A stretch of DNA of 64,000 nt from Pseudomonadota bacterium (GTDB lineage Bacteria > Pseudomonadota > Alphaproteobacteria > Reyranellales > Reyranellaceae): contig JAFEFF010000216.1 in the NCBI GenBank assembly GCA_018240745.1, forward strand, positions 52,259 through 116,258, in the 5' to 3' direction. The position numbers and the translations under genes are program-made. Shown here piece by piece: positions 18,863 to 27,837 of this stretch (within the stretch, counting starts at the first letter, position 1; every line of letters starts with the position of its first letter). The notes beneath the pieces are model-generated. The model was not told the DNA's origin. It made no database searches and was given only the letters and a program-made list of their open reading frames with translations.

Positions 18863-19927
18863 ATGTCCCAATTGCCCGAAAATCTCACCCCCGTCCGCGC
18901 CGCTCACGTCTTCGATGAAGCGCGCCTCGCCGACTACATGCGCGCGAACGTCGAAGGATTCCGCGGCCGCCTGCGCGTGCTCCAGTTCGAGGGCGGCCAA
19001 AGCAATCCGACGTTCCACCTGACCGACGGCGCGGACCGCATGTACGTGCTGCGCAAGAAGCCACCGGGAAAGCTGCTGCCGTCGGCGCACCAGGTGGACC
19101 GCGAATACCGCGTCATCAAGGCGCTGAGCGACCATTCGGACGTGCCCGTGCCGAAGCCCTATGCGCTGTGCCAGGACGACAGCGTGATCGGCACCGCCTT
19201 CTACATCATGGAGTTCCTGCCCGGCCGCATCCTCGCCGATCCGAAGATGCCGGGCATCTCGCCGGCCGATCGCGGCAAGATCTTCGATTCGATGAACGAC
19301 GTGCTCGCGCGCATCCACAACGTCGACTACAAGGCGGCCGGGCTCGGCGACTTCGGCCGCGAAGGCCAGTATATCCAGCGCCAGATCGCGCGCTGGTCGA
19401 GTCAGTACGACCTCTCGCGCACGCACGACATCCCGGCGATGGAGCAGCTCAAGAGTTGGCTGCCGGCGCACATCCCGCCGGGCGACGAGACACGCATCAA
19501 TCACGGCGACTATCGGCTGGGCAACACCATCGTCCATCCGACCGAGCCGCGCATCATCGCGGTGCTCGACTGGGAGCTCTCGACGCTCGGCCATCCGCTG
19601 GCCGACCTCGGCTACAACTGCATGATCTACCACTTCGGCGAAGGCTTCGGCGCATCGGAGGGCTATGCCGGCATGGACCTCGCGGCGTTCGGCATCCCGA
19701 GCGAGGCCGATTACGTCGCGGCCTATGCGCGCCGCACCGGCCGCAAGGAGATTCCCGACTGGGACTTCTACGTCGCGTTTTCGCTGTTCCGTCTCGCCGC
19801 GATCGTGCAGGGCGTCTACAAGCGCGGCCTCGACGGCAACGCTTCGTCGGACACGGCCAGGAGCTACGGCGACCGCGCCCGCGTGCTGGCCGAGCTCGGC
19901 TGGTCGCTGGTCAAGGCGCGGGCGTAG
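18863..19927 (+). CDS. Phosphotransferase (APH/ACAD10-type) family protein
   Basis: The 354-residue protein-kinase-like product has a nucleotide-binding N-lobe (FEGGQSNPTFHLTDG, YVLRKKPPGKLLPSAHQVDR) and the catalytic loop INHGDYRLGNTIVHP with metal-binding VLDWELSTLGHPLADLGYN. This combination is typical of the APH family proteins related to the N-terminal domain of human ACAD10/11, which in bacteria accompany acyl-CoA dehydrogenases and phosphorylate hydroxyacyl substrates. Antibiotic resistance is unlikely. It stands alone, 140 bp after the start of the divergent repeat protein. Confidence 0.85.
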   Translation: MSQLPENLTPVRAAHVFDEARLADYMRANVEGFRGRLRVLQFEGGQSNPTFHLTDGADRMYVLRKKPPGKLLPSAHQVDREYRVIKALSDHSDVPVPKPYALCQDDSVIGTAFYIMEFLPGRILADPKMPGISPADRGKIFDSMNDVLARIHNVDYKAAGLGDFGREGQYIQRQIARWSSQYDLSRTHDIPAMEQLKSWLPAHIPPGDETRINHGDYRLGNTIVHPTEPRIIAVLDWELSTLGHPLADLGYNCMIYHFGEGFGASEGYAGMDLAAFGIPSEADYVAAYARRTGRKEIPDWDFYVAFSLFRLAAIVQGVYKRGLDGNASSDTARSYGDRARVLAELGWSLVKARA

Positions 19928-19936
19928 CCGGCGCCT

Positions 19937-20140
19937 TCAAGCCTCGTGCGGGCGCTGCAGGCTGCGGCCGTGGCGATCGGCGGGCATCGGCGTGCCGGCG
20001 GGCATCGGGCTGCCGGCGGGAAGGCCGATGCCGGGCTCGGGCCCGGCCCTGAAGGCCGTCTGCTCGAGCATCGCGCCGAGCCCGAAGGTGACAGCCAGCG
20101 CCGCCACGATCAGCCCGAGGGTGATGATGGTGTGGCGCAT
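19937..20140 (-). CDS. Small membrane-anchored protein at the end of the Mla operon
   Basis: A 67-residue product starting MRHTIITLGLIVAALAVTFG, one transmembrane helix with a short soluble tail containing G-L-P-A-G-S-P-M-P-A-G-T repeats. It starts 5 bp after the lipoprotein stop, so it is probably the last gene of the lipid-transport operon. No family is recognised. The stop lies about 10 bp from the converging phosphotransferase gene. Confidence 0.5.
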   Translation of the reverse strand: MRHTIITLGLIVAALAVTFGLGAMLEQTAFRAGPEPGIGLPAGSPMPAGTPMPADRHGRSLQRPHEA

Positions 20141-20145
20141 CACCC

Positions 20146-20871
20146 CTACTGGTCGGTCATTGGCACCATCGACGCGTCGTTGCCCTTGGGGCAATTCTCG
20201 CTGTCGACATGGGCGTTGTTGGGGTTGCGATACTTGTTGATATCGTAAGGCGATTCTTCGCTCGGCGGCCGCGGCGGAGCAGCCCTGAGCGTCCAGTCGA
20301 CCAGTCGCTTCATGACGCTGCCCAGCGCCTGGTCGAATGCCTCGACCACCTTCGGCACCTTGTCGGCACGCGCCCTGACGCACCGTTCGAAGCTGCCGAC
20401 GCCGATGATCTGCCGGTCGGGCATGCGCACCAGCTTGGCGACCAGCCGGACATGGGCGATCGGCGGCTGCCCGTAGAAGTACATCGCCTCGAAATTGCGC
20501 AGGTCCGACTGCAGCACGTAGTTGGCGCGCAAGCTGATTGATTCCCGCGCCACGGCGATGATCTTGTGGCTGTTCTCGAACGAATCGACGATGCGCGTCT
20601 GCACCATCAGCGGTGCCCGGTCGGTCCAGCCGGTCTTGGCGTAGTAGTCCGACGAGGTCGGCGACTGGGCGATGGCGATACGGCTGGTGTTGAGATACGC
20701 CGACGCGTTCGGCACCTCGACCGCGAGCTGCCAGAACACCGACGGCATGTCGGGCTCGAACGTGCTCTTGGGCGTGATGGTGTAGAGATCGGTCGGTTCC
20801 TCGGCCGCGTTGATCAGCTGGCAGCCGCCGAGCAGTACGGCGGCCGCCAGCGCAGCCCACTTGAAGGTCAT
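20146..20871 (-). CDS. ABC-type transport auxiliary lipoprotein (PqiC/LptE-like, Mla system)
   Basis: The 241-residue product starts MTFKWAALAAAVLLGGCQLI, with the lipobox LLGGC for Cys acylation. The mature part contains RIAIAQSPTSSDYYAKTGWT and MVQTRIVDSFENSHKIIAVA, the usual pattern of the PqiC-type ABC-auxiliary family that links MCE transporters to the outer membrane. The tail is rich in Pro, Asn and Asp. The gene order permease-ATPase-MCE-lipoprotein supports the call. Confidence 0.85.
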   Translation of the reverse strand: MTFKWAALAAAVLLGGCQLINAAEEPTDLYTITPKSTFEPDMPSVFWQLAVEVPNASAYLNTSRIAIAQSPTSSDYYAKTGWTDRAPLMVQTRIVDSFENSHKIIAVARESISLRANYVLQSDLRNFEAMYFYGQPPIAHVRLVAKLVRMPDRQIIGVGSFERCVRARADKVPKVVEAFDQALGSVMKRLVDWTLRAAPPRPPSEESPYDINKYRNPNNAHVDSENCPKGNDASMVPMTDQ

Positions 20872-20881
20872 GGGCGGCGGC

Positions 20882-21916
20882 TCATTTCGGTGTATATCCC
20901 TGCTTGCCGGTGAACAGGAAGTTGGCCGGGTCGCGCTCGATCTTGGTGGCGATTACGTTGAGGTTCGAGGTGAGCTGGCGCAGCTCGCGGATGGCATAGC
21001 TCAGCTCGACCAGGCCGTTCTCGGAGAATTCTCGGATACCGCCCTTGCTGTCGCTGATCAGGCGATTGAGCTGGAGCGACGCGCCGTCGATGTTGGCGAG
21101 CGCCTTGCGCGCCTCGACCATCGTCTTGGTAATCTCGCTGGGTTCCTTGCCGGCCAGCGCCTTCCTGGTCTCGGCGTCCTGCGGCCCCAGCTCCATGGCG
21201 ATCAGGTTGAGCCGGTCGGCCGCCGAATTGAGCTTGGCGAAGGTTGTCTTGAAGTCGGCGACTACATCGGGCAGCTCGGCCAGCGTCTTCTGAATGTTGG
21301 CATCCTGCTTGGCGATCCCGGCCAGCGTGGTGTTGAGGCTGCGCAGCGAATCGCTGAACGACTGGATGTTGTCGGGATTGAGCAGTTCGTTCAGCCGGTC
21401 GACCGTCGTCCCGGCCTTGGACAGCAGCTCCTGCGCCGATGTCGACGTGACCTGCAGGAACGAGGCGCCCTCGCGGATCTCGGGATAGGGTTTGTCGCCC
21501 AGCTTCTTCTTGGGCTTGATCTGGTCGACGTCGACCCGGCCGACGATCTGCACGTAAGGGGCGCCGGCGATGAACGGCTTCTCGAACACCGCGTAGGAGC
21601 GCTCGCGAATGTCGATATGGGAATCGACCGCCACCGTGACCTGGATCTTCTCGGAGAGCCGCTCGCGGCCTGTGCTGCGCTGCACGTCGACCCGCGAGGT
21701 GAGCGCGATGTCGTGCACCCGGCCGACCCGCAGTCCGCGGTAGTAGACCGGTGAATCGGTGGTCAGTCCCTGCACGTCGCCCGAGAACAGGATCACGTAA
21801 TAGGCGTAGGAGGTCTGGTCGCCGGCGCGCAGCTTCCAGATCACGAAGCCCACGACCGCGGCAACGAACAGCATGACCGCTGCACCGATCAGGACGTAGG
21901 GCGAGCGCTTTTCCAT
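20882..21916 (-). CDS. MCE (MlaD) family phospholipid transport protein
   Basis: Periplasmic, inner-membrane-anchored subunit that forms the lipid-conducting ring of Mla transporters. The 344-residue product starts MEKRSPYVLIGAAVMLFVAA with one transmembrane helix. The MCE domain is at about 38-120 (FSGDVQGLTTDSPVYYRGLR, GRVHDIAL) and includes an insertion, and a long helical C-terminal region follows (about 150-330). The C-terminal extension is longer than in E. coli MlaD and resembles the helical needle of PqiB- or LetB-type or mycobacterial Mce proteins. The gene is 8 bp after the ATPase gene. Confidence 0.92.
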   Translation of the reverse strand: MEKRSPYVLIGAAVMLFVAAVVGFVIWKLRAGDQTSYAYYVILFSGDVQGLTTDSPVYYRGLRVGRVHDIALTSRVDVQRSTGRERLSEKIQVTVAVDSHIDIRERSYAVFEKPFIAGAPYVQIVGRVDVDQIKPKKKLGDKPYPEIREGASFLQVTSTSAQELLSKAGTTVDRLNELLNPDNIQSFSDSLRSLNTTLAGIAKQDANIQKTLAELPDVVADFKTTFAKLNSAADRLNLIAMELGPQDAETRKALAGKEPSEITKTMVEARKALANIDGASLQLNRLISDSKGGIREFSENGLVELSYAIRELRQLTSNLNVIATKIERDPANFLFTGKQGYTPK

Positions 21917-21924
21917 GGAGATCG

Positions 21925-22737
21925 TTACGCCTGTTTGAGCGCCGCCCGGCCGCGGGGACCGTGGAAATATTCGCGGACCCAGGGATGATCGTAGGCAAGC
22001 ATCTCTTCCATCGTACCTACCACGACGCGCTTGTCGAGCAGGACCGCGATACGGTCGCAAACAGCGTGGAGGCTGTCGAGATCGTGAGTCACCATCAATA
22101 CGGTGAGGCCCAGACTTTGCCGCAATTGCCCGATCAGTTCGTCGTAGTGGGAGGCGCCGATCGGGTCGAGACCGGCGGTCGGCTCGTCGAGAAACAGCAT
22201 GGCCGGATCGAGCGCCAGGGCCCGAGCCAGGCTCGCCCGCTTGCGCATGCCGCCGCTCAGCTCCGATGGCTTCTTGTCGCCGGTATCGGGCGGCAGACCG
22301 ACCAGGGCGACTTTGAGCGCGGCAATCGACTGCATCAGCCCCTCGTCGAGCCCGGCATGTTCGCGGATCGGCAGGATGATGTTGTCGGCCACCGAAAGGG
22401 ACGAGAACAGCGCGCCGTCCTGGAACTGCACGCCGATATGCGACAGCAGTTCCCGCTCGGTCCGCCCGTACACCGCCCGCGTGTCGATGCCGAGCAGTTC
22501 GATCTTGCCCGCGCGCAACGGATTGAGGCGGAGGATCGTGCGCAACAGCACCGACTTGCCGCTTCCCGAGCCGCCGACCAGGCCGACCACTTCGCCGCGG
22601 AACACGTCGAAGTCGAGCTTGTCGTGCACCACATGGTCGCCGAACTGGGTGCGCACGCCGCGCAGCTTCAGCACGACTTCCCGGCCGTCACGATGATCGA
22701 CGAGTTGCCCGCCCTCTGCGGTCGTTTGGGCGGCCAT
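21925..22737 (-). CDS. ABC transporter ATP-binding protein, MlaF type
   Basis: The 270-residue ATPase has Walker A GGSGSGKS (55-62), Q-loop VQFQDGALFSSL, signature LSGGMRKRASLARALA, Walker B MLFLDEPTAGLDP and the H-loop THD. QFQDGALFSSLSV with a GGM-type signature is the MlaF/Ttg2A pattern. Its start overlaps the permease stop by one base (TGATG), indicating translational coupling. It energises phospholipid traffic between the membranes. Confidence 0.94.
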   Translation of the reverse strand: MAAQTTAEGGQLVDHRDGREVVLKLRGVRTQFGDHVVHDKLDFDVFRGEVVGLVGGSGSGKSVLLRTILRLNPLRAGKIELLGIDTRAVYGRTERELLSHIGVQFQDGALFSSLSVADNIILPIREHAGLDEGLMQSIAALKVALVGLPPDTGDKKPSELSGGMRKRASLARALALDPAMLFLDEPTAGLDPIGASHYDELIGQLRQSLGLTVLMVTHDLDSLHAVCDRIAVLLDKRVVVGTMEEMLAYDHPWVREYFHGPRGRAALKQA

Positions 22738-23870
22738 CACACGTTCGCCAGGAGGAAGATGATGGAGAACACCGCGTCGAGCACGATCACGCAGAAGATC
22801 GACTCGACCACCGATCGGGTGGTGAGCTGGCCGACGCTCTCGGCGCTGCCCTTGACCTGCAGCCCCTCGAAGCAGCCGATCGCGGCGATGATGAAGCCGA
22901 ACACCGGCGCCTTGATCATGCCGGTATAGAAATGCCAGATGCCGACCGTGTCGCGCAGCCGGTCGAAGAACTGCACGAGCGTGAAATCGAGATAGACCGT
23001 GCAGGCGACCGCGCCGCCCAGAAGGCCCGTCATGTCGCCCCAGAACGCCAGCAGCGGCATCGACAGCACCAGCGCGGCGATGCGCGGCATCACGAGCCAT
23101 TCGATCGGGTTGAGGCCGATCGTGCGCATGGCGTCGATCTCCTGGTTCACCTGCATGGTGCCGATCTGGGCGGTGAAGGCGCTGCCCGACCGGCCGGCCA
23201 CGATGATGGCGGTGAGCAGCACGCCGAGCTCGCGGAACATGCTGATGCCGACCGCCTCGACGGTGAAGGTCTCGGCGCCGAATTGCCGGAGCTGCTGCAC
23301 GCCCTGGTAGGCGATCACCACGCCGATCAGGAAGGTGAGCACGCCGACGATCAGCAGCGCCTTGACCCAGACCTCGAACATCTGCTGCACCACTGCGCCG
23401 ATACGGAAGCGCTTGGGGCTGACGCAGGCCTCGAGGAAGATCACGATGATCTCGCCGACGAAGGCGCACAGGCTGACGATCTGCTTGCCGAGATCGACCA
23501 GGTCGCGGCCGAGCTCTTCGAGCCAGCGGGCGAGGAAGTCGACCTGCCGCGGCGGCACGGGTTCGACCATGTTCGCCTTCACCACCTCGAACAGCTCGGC
23601 ATGGTCCTTCACGCCAGTCTCGACCGCGGCCTTGGGGCCGCCGGCGAGTTGCAGGATCTCGAGCGCGCCGGTGGTGTCGAGCCGCTCCACATGGGTGGCG
23701 TCGACCGCATGCGGCGCCTTGGCCGCGCTGCCCCTGGGTGCGGCACGCCGCGCCTTGTCGAGCCGTTGGCGCAGGTCGTGCAGGGTGAATGCGGTCCAGG
23801 TGCCGCCGACCTCCAGCACCGGAGCGCCGCCGCGCTCGATGAAGCGGAGGGTAGGATGAGGTTCGGCCAT
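22737..23870 (-). CDS. MlaE-type permease with N-terminal STAS-like domain
   Basis: The 377-residue product has a soluble N-terminal domain (about 1-95, with HVERLDTTGALEILQLAG) that looks like a STAS/MlaB domain. It is followed by the MlaE permease (about 140-377) with LREL-type GISMFRELGVLLTAIIVAGR, GSAFTAQIGTMQVNQEIDAM and LNPIEWLVMPR. In E. coli MlaB is a separate protein; here its equivalent is fused to the permease. It is the first gene of the operon, with a divergent promoter shared with ppk2. Confidence 0.92.
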   Translation of the reverse strand: MAEPHPTLRFIERGGAPVLEVGGTWTAFTLHDLRQRLDKARRAAPRGSAAKAPHAVDATHVERLDTTGALEILQLAGGPKAAVETGVKDHAELFEVVKANMVEPVPPRQVDFLARWLEELGRDLVDLGKQIVSLCAFVGEIIVIFLEACVSPKRFRIGAVVQQMFEVWVKALLIVGVLTFLIGVVIAYQGVQQLRQFGAETFTVEAVGISMFRELGVLLTAIIVAGRSGSAFTAQIGTMQVNQEIDAMRTIGLNPIEWLVMPRIAALVLSMPLLAFWGDMTGLLGGAVACTVYLDFTLVQFFDRLRDTVGIWHFYTGMIKAPVFGFIIAAIGCFEGLQVKGSAESVGQLTTRSVVESIFCVIVLDAVFSIIFLLANV

Positions 23871-23946
23871 CGCCGGATTTGTCGACACGCCGCCGTTGAC
23901 TGTCAATCTCCCTCCCGCTCTGGCACGATCCCGATCGGAGGAATGC

Positions 23947-24750
23947 ATGGGCAAGTGGCCGACCCTGGACAAGATGACGATGATCGAGGGGCCGCTCGAC
24001 GACGACGAATACGAGCGCCGGCTGAAGAAGCTGCAGAACCAGCTCCTGGACCTGCAGGTCGAGCATCTGCGCGCCGGAGGCCGCGTCGTCATCGGTATCG
24101 ACGGCTGGGATGCGGCCGGCAAGGGCGGCCTGATCCAGCGGATCGTATTCGGCCTGGAGCCGCGCTCGACCCATGTCTGGCGTATCGGCGCGCCGACCCC
24201 TCAGGAACAGGGGCGCCATTTCCTGTGGCGTTTCTGGGAGCGGGTGCCGGCGCCCGCCAACTGGTCGTTGTTCGACCGCACCTGGTACGGCCGTGTCCTG
24301 GTCGAGCGGATCGAGGGTTTCTGCACCGAGGCGGAATGGCAACGCGCCTACCGGGAGATCAACGAGTTCGAACGGACCCTGACCGACGCCGGCGTGCACT
24401 TCATCAAGCTGCTGGTGCATGTCAGCGAGGAGGAGCAGAAGAAGCGCATGCTCGAGCGGCTGGAGAAGCCGCACAAGCGCTACAAGGTCGGGCTCGAGGA
24501 CTTCCGCAACATAGCCAAGCGCAAGCAGTATCTCGAAGCCTACAAGGACATGCTCGACAAGACCGATACCGACTGCGCGCCGTGGCACGTCATCGCCTCG
24601 GACGACAAGCGCCATGCGCGGCTCGCGGGTCTCAAGATCATCGTCGACGAATTGAGCCGCGGCACGAAGATCACCCCGCAGGAGCTCGATCCCGCCGTCG
24701 CAGCGGCCGCCTTCAAGCTGTGGGGCTGGAAACCGAAAAACCAGACCTGA
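23947..24750 (+). CDS. Polyphosphate kinase 2 family protein
   Basis: PPK2 enzymes use polyphosphate to phosphorylate nucleoside mono- or diphosphates. The 267-residue product has Walker A GWDAAGKGG (53-61), Walker B FDRTWYGR (109-116) and the lid LEKPHKRYKVGLEDFRN. GGAGG lies exactly 5 nt before ATG 23947, which decides the start. The length corresponds to single-domain PPK2; NDP versus NMP specificity is not assigned. Its 3' end overlaps the converging rlmJ by 38 bp. Confidence 0.92.
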   Translation: MGKWPTLDKMTMIEGPLDDDEYERRLKKLQNQLLDLQVEHLRAGGRVVIGIDGWDAAGKGGLIQRIVFGLEPRSTHVWRIGAPTPQEQGRHFLWRFWERVPAPANWSLFDRTWYGRVLVERIEGFCTEAEWQRAYREINEFERTLTDAGVHFIKLLVHVSEEEQKKRMLERLEKPHKRYKVGLEDFRNIAKRKQYLEAYKDMLDKTDTDCAPWHVIASDDKRHARLAGLKIIVDELSRGTKITPQELDPAVAAAAFKLWGWKPKNQT

Positions 24751-25561
24751 GGCCGAGCCGGGCGTCGAGCGGCGCCGCCAGCCACGGCAGCGACTCCGCC
24801 ATCGCTTCCTGGAACGTCCAGGGCGGATTGATCACGGCGATGCCGCAGGCGCCGAGCTTGCCCTCCGCAACCACGTTCACCCGCGCCTCCAGGATCAGCA
24901 CCTTAAAGCCGGCCAGCGTTTCCTCGAAGGCGGCGACCGCCTCCTCGTCCTTGATCGGATACCAGATCGCATAGCAGCCGGTCGCGAACCGGCGCAGCGC
25001 GTGTTTCAACCCGCGCGACAGTGTCTCGAACTCGTCGGTCTTCTCGAACGGCGGATCGATCATCACCAGGCCGCGCCGCTCGACCGGCGGCAGCAGCGCC
25101 TTGAGCGCGTGGTAGCCATCGGCCTGCCGGACCTCGACGGCGCGGTCGCCGGCGAACTCGCGCTTGAGCGACAGCGCCTCCTGCGGGTGCAATTCGCAGG
25201 CGACGAACCTGTCCCCCGGTCGCAGCGCTGCGCGCACCAGTCGCGGCGAGCCAGGATAGTGCCGCAGCCCCTCGCCCCGGCCGAACTTGCGATCGTAGGC
25301 CGCGACCGCCGCCAGATAGCGCACGACCGCGGCCGGCATGCCGGCGCGCGGCATCGCCATCAGCCGCCGGATGCCGGCCTCGGCCTCGCGCGTGCGCATA
25401 GCAGGGCCGGCGGCGAGGTCGTAGCCGCCCGCGCCGCTGTGCGTGTCGAGCACGAACAGCTTCTTGTCCTTGGCCGTCAGCAGCCGCAGCAGCTCGACCA
25501 GCACGAGGTGCTTCAGCACGTCCGCATAGTTGCCGGCGTGATAACCGTGACGGTAGTTCAT
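24713..25561 (-). CDS. rlmJ: 23S rRNA (adenine(2030)-N6)-methyltransferase RlmJ
   Basis: The 282-residue product starts MNYRHGYHAGNYADVLKHLV, the RlmJ signature, with a SAM-binding segment LFVLDTHSGAGGYDL (35-49) and the N6-adenine methyltransferase motif DPPFE (169-173; family consensus DPPY/F). It methylates A2030 of 23S rRNA in E. coli. The C-terminus overlaps the last 38 bp of ppk2 on the other strand. Confidence 0.93.
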   Translation of the reverse strand: MNYRHGYHAGNYADVLKHLVLVELLRLLTAKDKKLFVLDTHSGAGGYDLAAGPAMRTREAEAGIRRLMAMPRAGMPAAVVRYLAAVAAYDRKFGRGEGLRHYPGSPRLVRAALRPGDRFVACELHPQEALSLKREFAGDRAVEVRQADGYHALKALLPPVERRGLVMIDPPFEKTDEFETLSRGLKHALRRFATGCYAIWYPIKDEEAVAAFEETLAGFKVLILEARVNVVAEGKLGACGIAVINPPWTFQEAMAESLPWLAAPLDARLGLRSGFSVSSPTA

Positions 25562-25624
25562 GCCTTGGCTATAGCACCGAGGGCACGGTTCGTGCTTCAA
25601 CTGCGCGACGATTGGGGGACACGC

Positions 25625-26563
25625 ATGGCCACGCACGAGCTTCATTCCTCGCCCGAGACCTGCCACTGGGGCTATTTCGACAGCCAGCTGCCGCCGAAGC
25701 TGCGGATCAAGTCGGGCGACATCGCCACCATCCACTGCCTGTCGGGCGCCGCGAACATCCTGCCCGAGCCGCCGATGAACGTGCTGCCCGAGCATCGCGA
25801 GGTGCTGGCCAAGCTCACCCCGCATCTCGGCCGGCATATCCTCACCGGACCCGTGCATGTCGAGGGCGCCGAGCGCGGCGATGTGCTGGCGGTCGAGGTG
25901 CTCGACATCAAGTTCCGCACCAACTGGGGCTGGAACGTCCAGCGGCCCCTCGCCGGCACTCTGCCCGAGGACTTTCCGTTCTACCGCCTGACCCACATCC
26001 CGATCGATTCCAACCGCGGCGTCTGTACCATGCCGTGGGGGCTCGAGATCGAGCTGCGGCCGTTCTTCGGCATCATGGGCGTGGCGCCGCCGCAGGAGTG
26101 GGGCCAGTGCAGCTCGATCGAGCCGCGCGCCTTCGGGGGCAACATCGACAATAAGCACTTCCAGGTCGGCACCACGGTCTACTTCCCCGTGTTCGCCGAG
26201 GGCGGCCTGTTCTCGACCGGCGACGGCCACGGCGTGCAGGGCGACGGCGAGGTCAACCTGACGGCGCTCGAGACCAATCTCTCCGGCACCTTCCGCTTCA
26301 CCGTGCGCAAGGACATGAAGCTCACCAACCCGCGTGCCGAGACCGCGACGCACTGGATCACGCACGGCTTCGATCCCGATCTCGACGACGCCGCCAAGGA
26401 GGCGCTGCGCGACATGATCCGCCTGATCAGCGCCAAGACCGGCCTCTCCGCCGCCGACGCCTACATGCTGTGCAGCCTGCAGGCCGATCTTCACGTCACC
26501 CAGACGGTGGACGGCAACAAGGGCATCCACTGCATGATCGAGAAGAAGATGATCGGCGGTTAG
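25625..26563 (+). CDS. Acetamidase/formamidase family protein
   Basis: Hydrolyses short amides to the acid and ammonia. The 312-residue product starts MATHELHSSPETCHWGYFDS and contains the FmdA/AmdA pattern: LTGPVHVEGAERGDVLAVEV, GIMGVAPP, GGNIDNKHFQVGTTVYFPVF and the DGHGVQGDGEVN metal-site segment. The true substrate cannot be told from sequence. It has its own short upstream region next to rlmJ and is followed by a strong hairpin. Confidence 0.9.
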   Translation: MATHELHSSPETCHWGYFDSQLPPKLRIKSGDIATIHCLSGAANILPEPPMNVLPEHREVLAKLTPHLGRHILTGPVHVEGAERGDVLAVEVLDIKFRTNWGWNVQRPLAGTLPEDFPFYRLTHIPIDSNRGVCTMPWGLEIELRPFFGIMGVAPPQEWGQCSSIEPRAFGGNIDNKHFQVGTTVYFPVFAEGGLFSTGDGHGVQGDGEVNLTALETNLSGTFRFTVRKDMKLTNPRAETATHWITHGFDPDLDDAAKEALRDMIRLISAKTGLSAADAYMLCSLQADLHVTQTVDGNKGIHCMIEKKMIGG

Positions 26564-26566
26564 CTC

Positions 26567-26605
26567 TTACTGCGGGCGCGCCACTCCGTGGCACGCCCGC
26601 AGTAA
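26567..26605. terminator. Bidirectional hairpin sharing the CGCCACTCCGTGGC core
   Basis: TTACTGCGGGCG and CGCCCGCAGTAA enclose an inner GCCAC-TCC-GTGGC hairpin, giving a 17-bp two-tier stem between converging genes. The core GGGCGCGCCACTCCGTGGC also occurs in the large palindrome at 41574-41707, so this is one member of a repeat family that probably serves as a terminator. Confidence 0.75.
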
Positions 26606-26612
26606 AAGATGC

Positions 26613-27824
26613 TCACGCCGGCTGCGCCGCTGCGGCCGGCTGCCGTGACGGCACCGGCGGGAAGAAGAGTGCGATTCCCGCGGCGGCGAGTCCCATGACG
26701 AGCGAGCCGAGGTAGAGCCAGCCGTAAGTGCCGAAGGTGTCGAAGATCCAGCCTCCGACCGCCGGCCCCAGCGACATGCCGAGACTGGCGATCAGCGAGC
26801 TCGCACCGATCACGGTTCCCATGATGCGCATCGGGAAGTATTCGCGGGCGATCACTGCGTAGAGCGGCATGACGCCGCCATAGGCCATGCCGAAGACGAC
26901 GGCAACGGCGTAGAACTCGCCGACCTGCCGGGTGAAATAGTAAGCGCCGGCGCCCAGCGCCTGGACGACGAGCGCGAAGATCACCGTCTGCTTGGCGCCG
27001 AACCGGTCACCGGCGAGCCCGAACAGCACGCGGCCGACAAGACCGCCAAAGCCCTCGACGCTGTAGATCGAGACCGCGGCCAGCGCAGGAATGCCACAGG
27101 TGATGGCGTAGCTGACCGTATGGAAGATCGGGCCGGAGTGCGTGGCGCAGCAGAAGAAATAGGTGAGGCCGAGAATGAGGAACTGCGGCGAGCGCAGCGC
27201 CTGCCCCACCGTCATGCCGGGATCGGCACCGCCGGGCGTCGATGCCATGCCGGGTGAAGTTTCGGGCGCCCGCCGCATGAACAGGGCCGCCGGAACCAGG
27301 AGCGCCCAGGCGACGATCGCTATGGTGAGCTGAGCGGTGCGCCAGTCGTGGCCGGTCAGCAGCCAGCTCGCCAGCGGCGAGATGGTCATCGGGCCCATCC
27401 CCATGCCCGCCGACACCAGCGACACGGCAATGCTGCGATGCCTGACGAACCAGCCGGTGACCGTGGCCATGGTCGGCACGAACACCGCGCCGGCCGCCGC
27501 GCCGACGAGAACGCCGTAGATCGACTGGAATTCGATGAGGCTGGTGGCCCGGCTCGCGAGGGCGAGGCCGGCGCCGACCAGCAGCGCCCCCGCGAGGACG
27601 ACGGGCCGCGGGCCGAACCGGTCGCTGAGCGCGCCCCAGCCGAAGGCCGCGACGCCCATCGTCAGGAAATCGAGCGTCATGGCGGTCGAGATGCCGGTGC
27701 GCGACCAGCCGGTCGCCTCCGACATCGGCTGCAGGAACACCGCGAGCGAGAACAGCGAACCGATCGCGACGCAGCCCATCAGGGCGCCCGCCGCGACCAC
27801 CACCCAACCGTACTGGAGCCTCAT
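26613..27824 (-). CDS. MFS transporter (MCT/OFA-like), first of two paralogues
   Basis: A 403-residue 12-TM permease starting MRLQYGWVVVAAGALMGCVA. The MFS motif-A equivalent WGALSDRFGPRPVVLAGALL is in loop 2-3 (about 59-78), and a repeat in the second half reads LAGDRFGAKQTVIFA. The Y-G-W-V-V-V start and R-T-G motif are typical of monocarboxylate/oxalate-formate-like MFS proteins. AAGGAGG lies 5 nt before the ATG, and a perfect operator-like palindrome lies immediately beyond it. It is closely similar to the MFS gene at 28474-29685. Confidence 0.9.
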   Translation of the reverse strand: MRLQYGWVVVAAGALMGCVAIGSLFSLAVFLQPMSEATGWSRTGISTAMTLDFLTMGVAAFGWGALSDRFGPRPVVLAGALLVGAGLALASRATSLIEFQSIYGVLVGAAAGAVFVPTMATVTGWFVRHRSIAVSLVSAGMGMGPMTISPLASWLLTGHDWRTAQLTIAIVAWALLVPAALFMRRAPETSPGMASTPGGADPGMTVGQALRSPQFLILGLTYFFCCATHSGPIFHTVSYAITCGIPALAAVSIYSVEGFGGLVGRVLFGLAGDRFGAKQTVIFALVVQALGAGAYYFTRQVGEFYAVAVVFGMAYGGVMPLYAVIAREYFPMRIMGTVIGASSLIASLGMSLGPAVGGWIFDTFGTYGWLYLGSLVMGLAAAGIALFFPPVPSRQPAAAAQPA

Positions 27825-27837
27825 GCCGGCCTCCTTC

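Noticed and set aside
18863..19927. Aminoglycoside resistance kinase
   Set aside because: It has the APH fold, but the motifs fit the ACAD10-type family linked to acyl-CoA metabolism.
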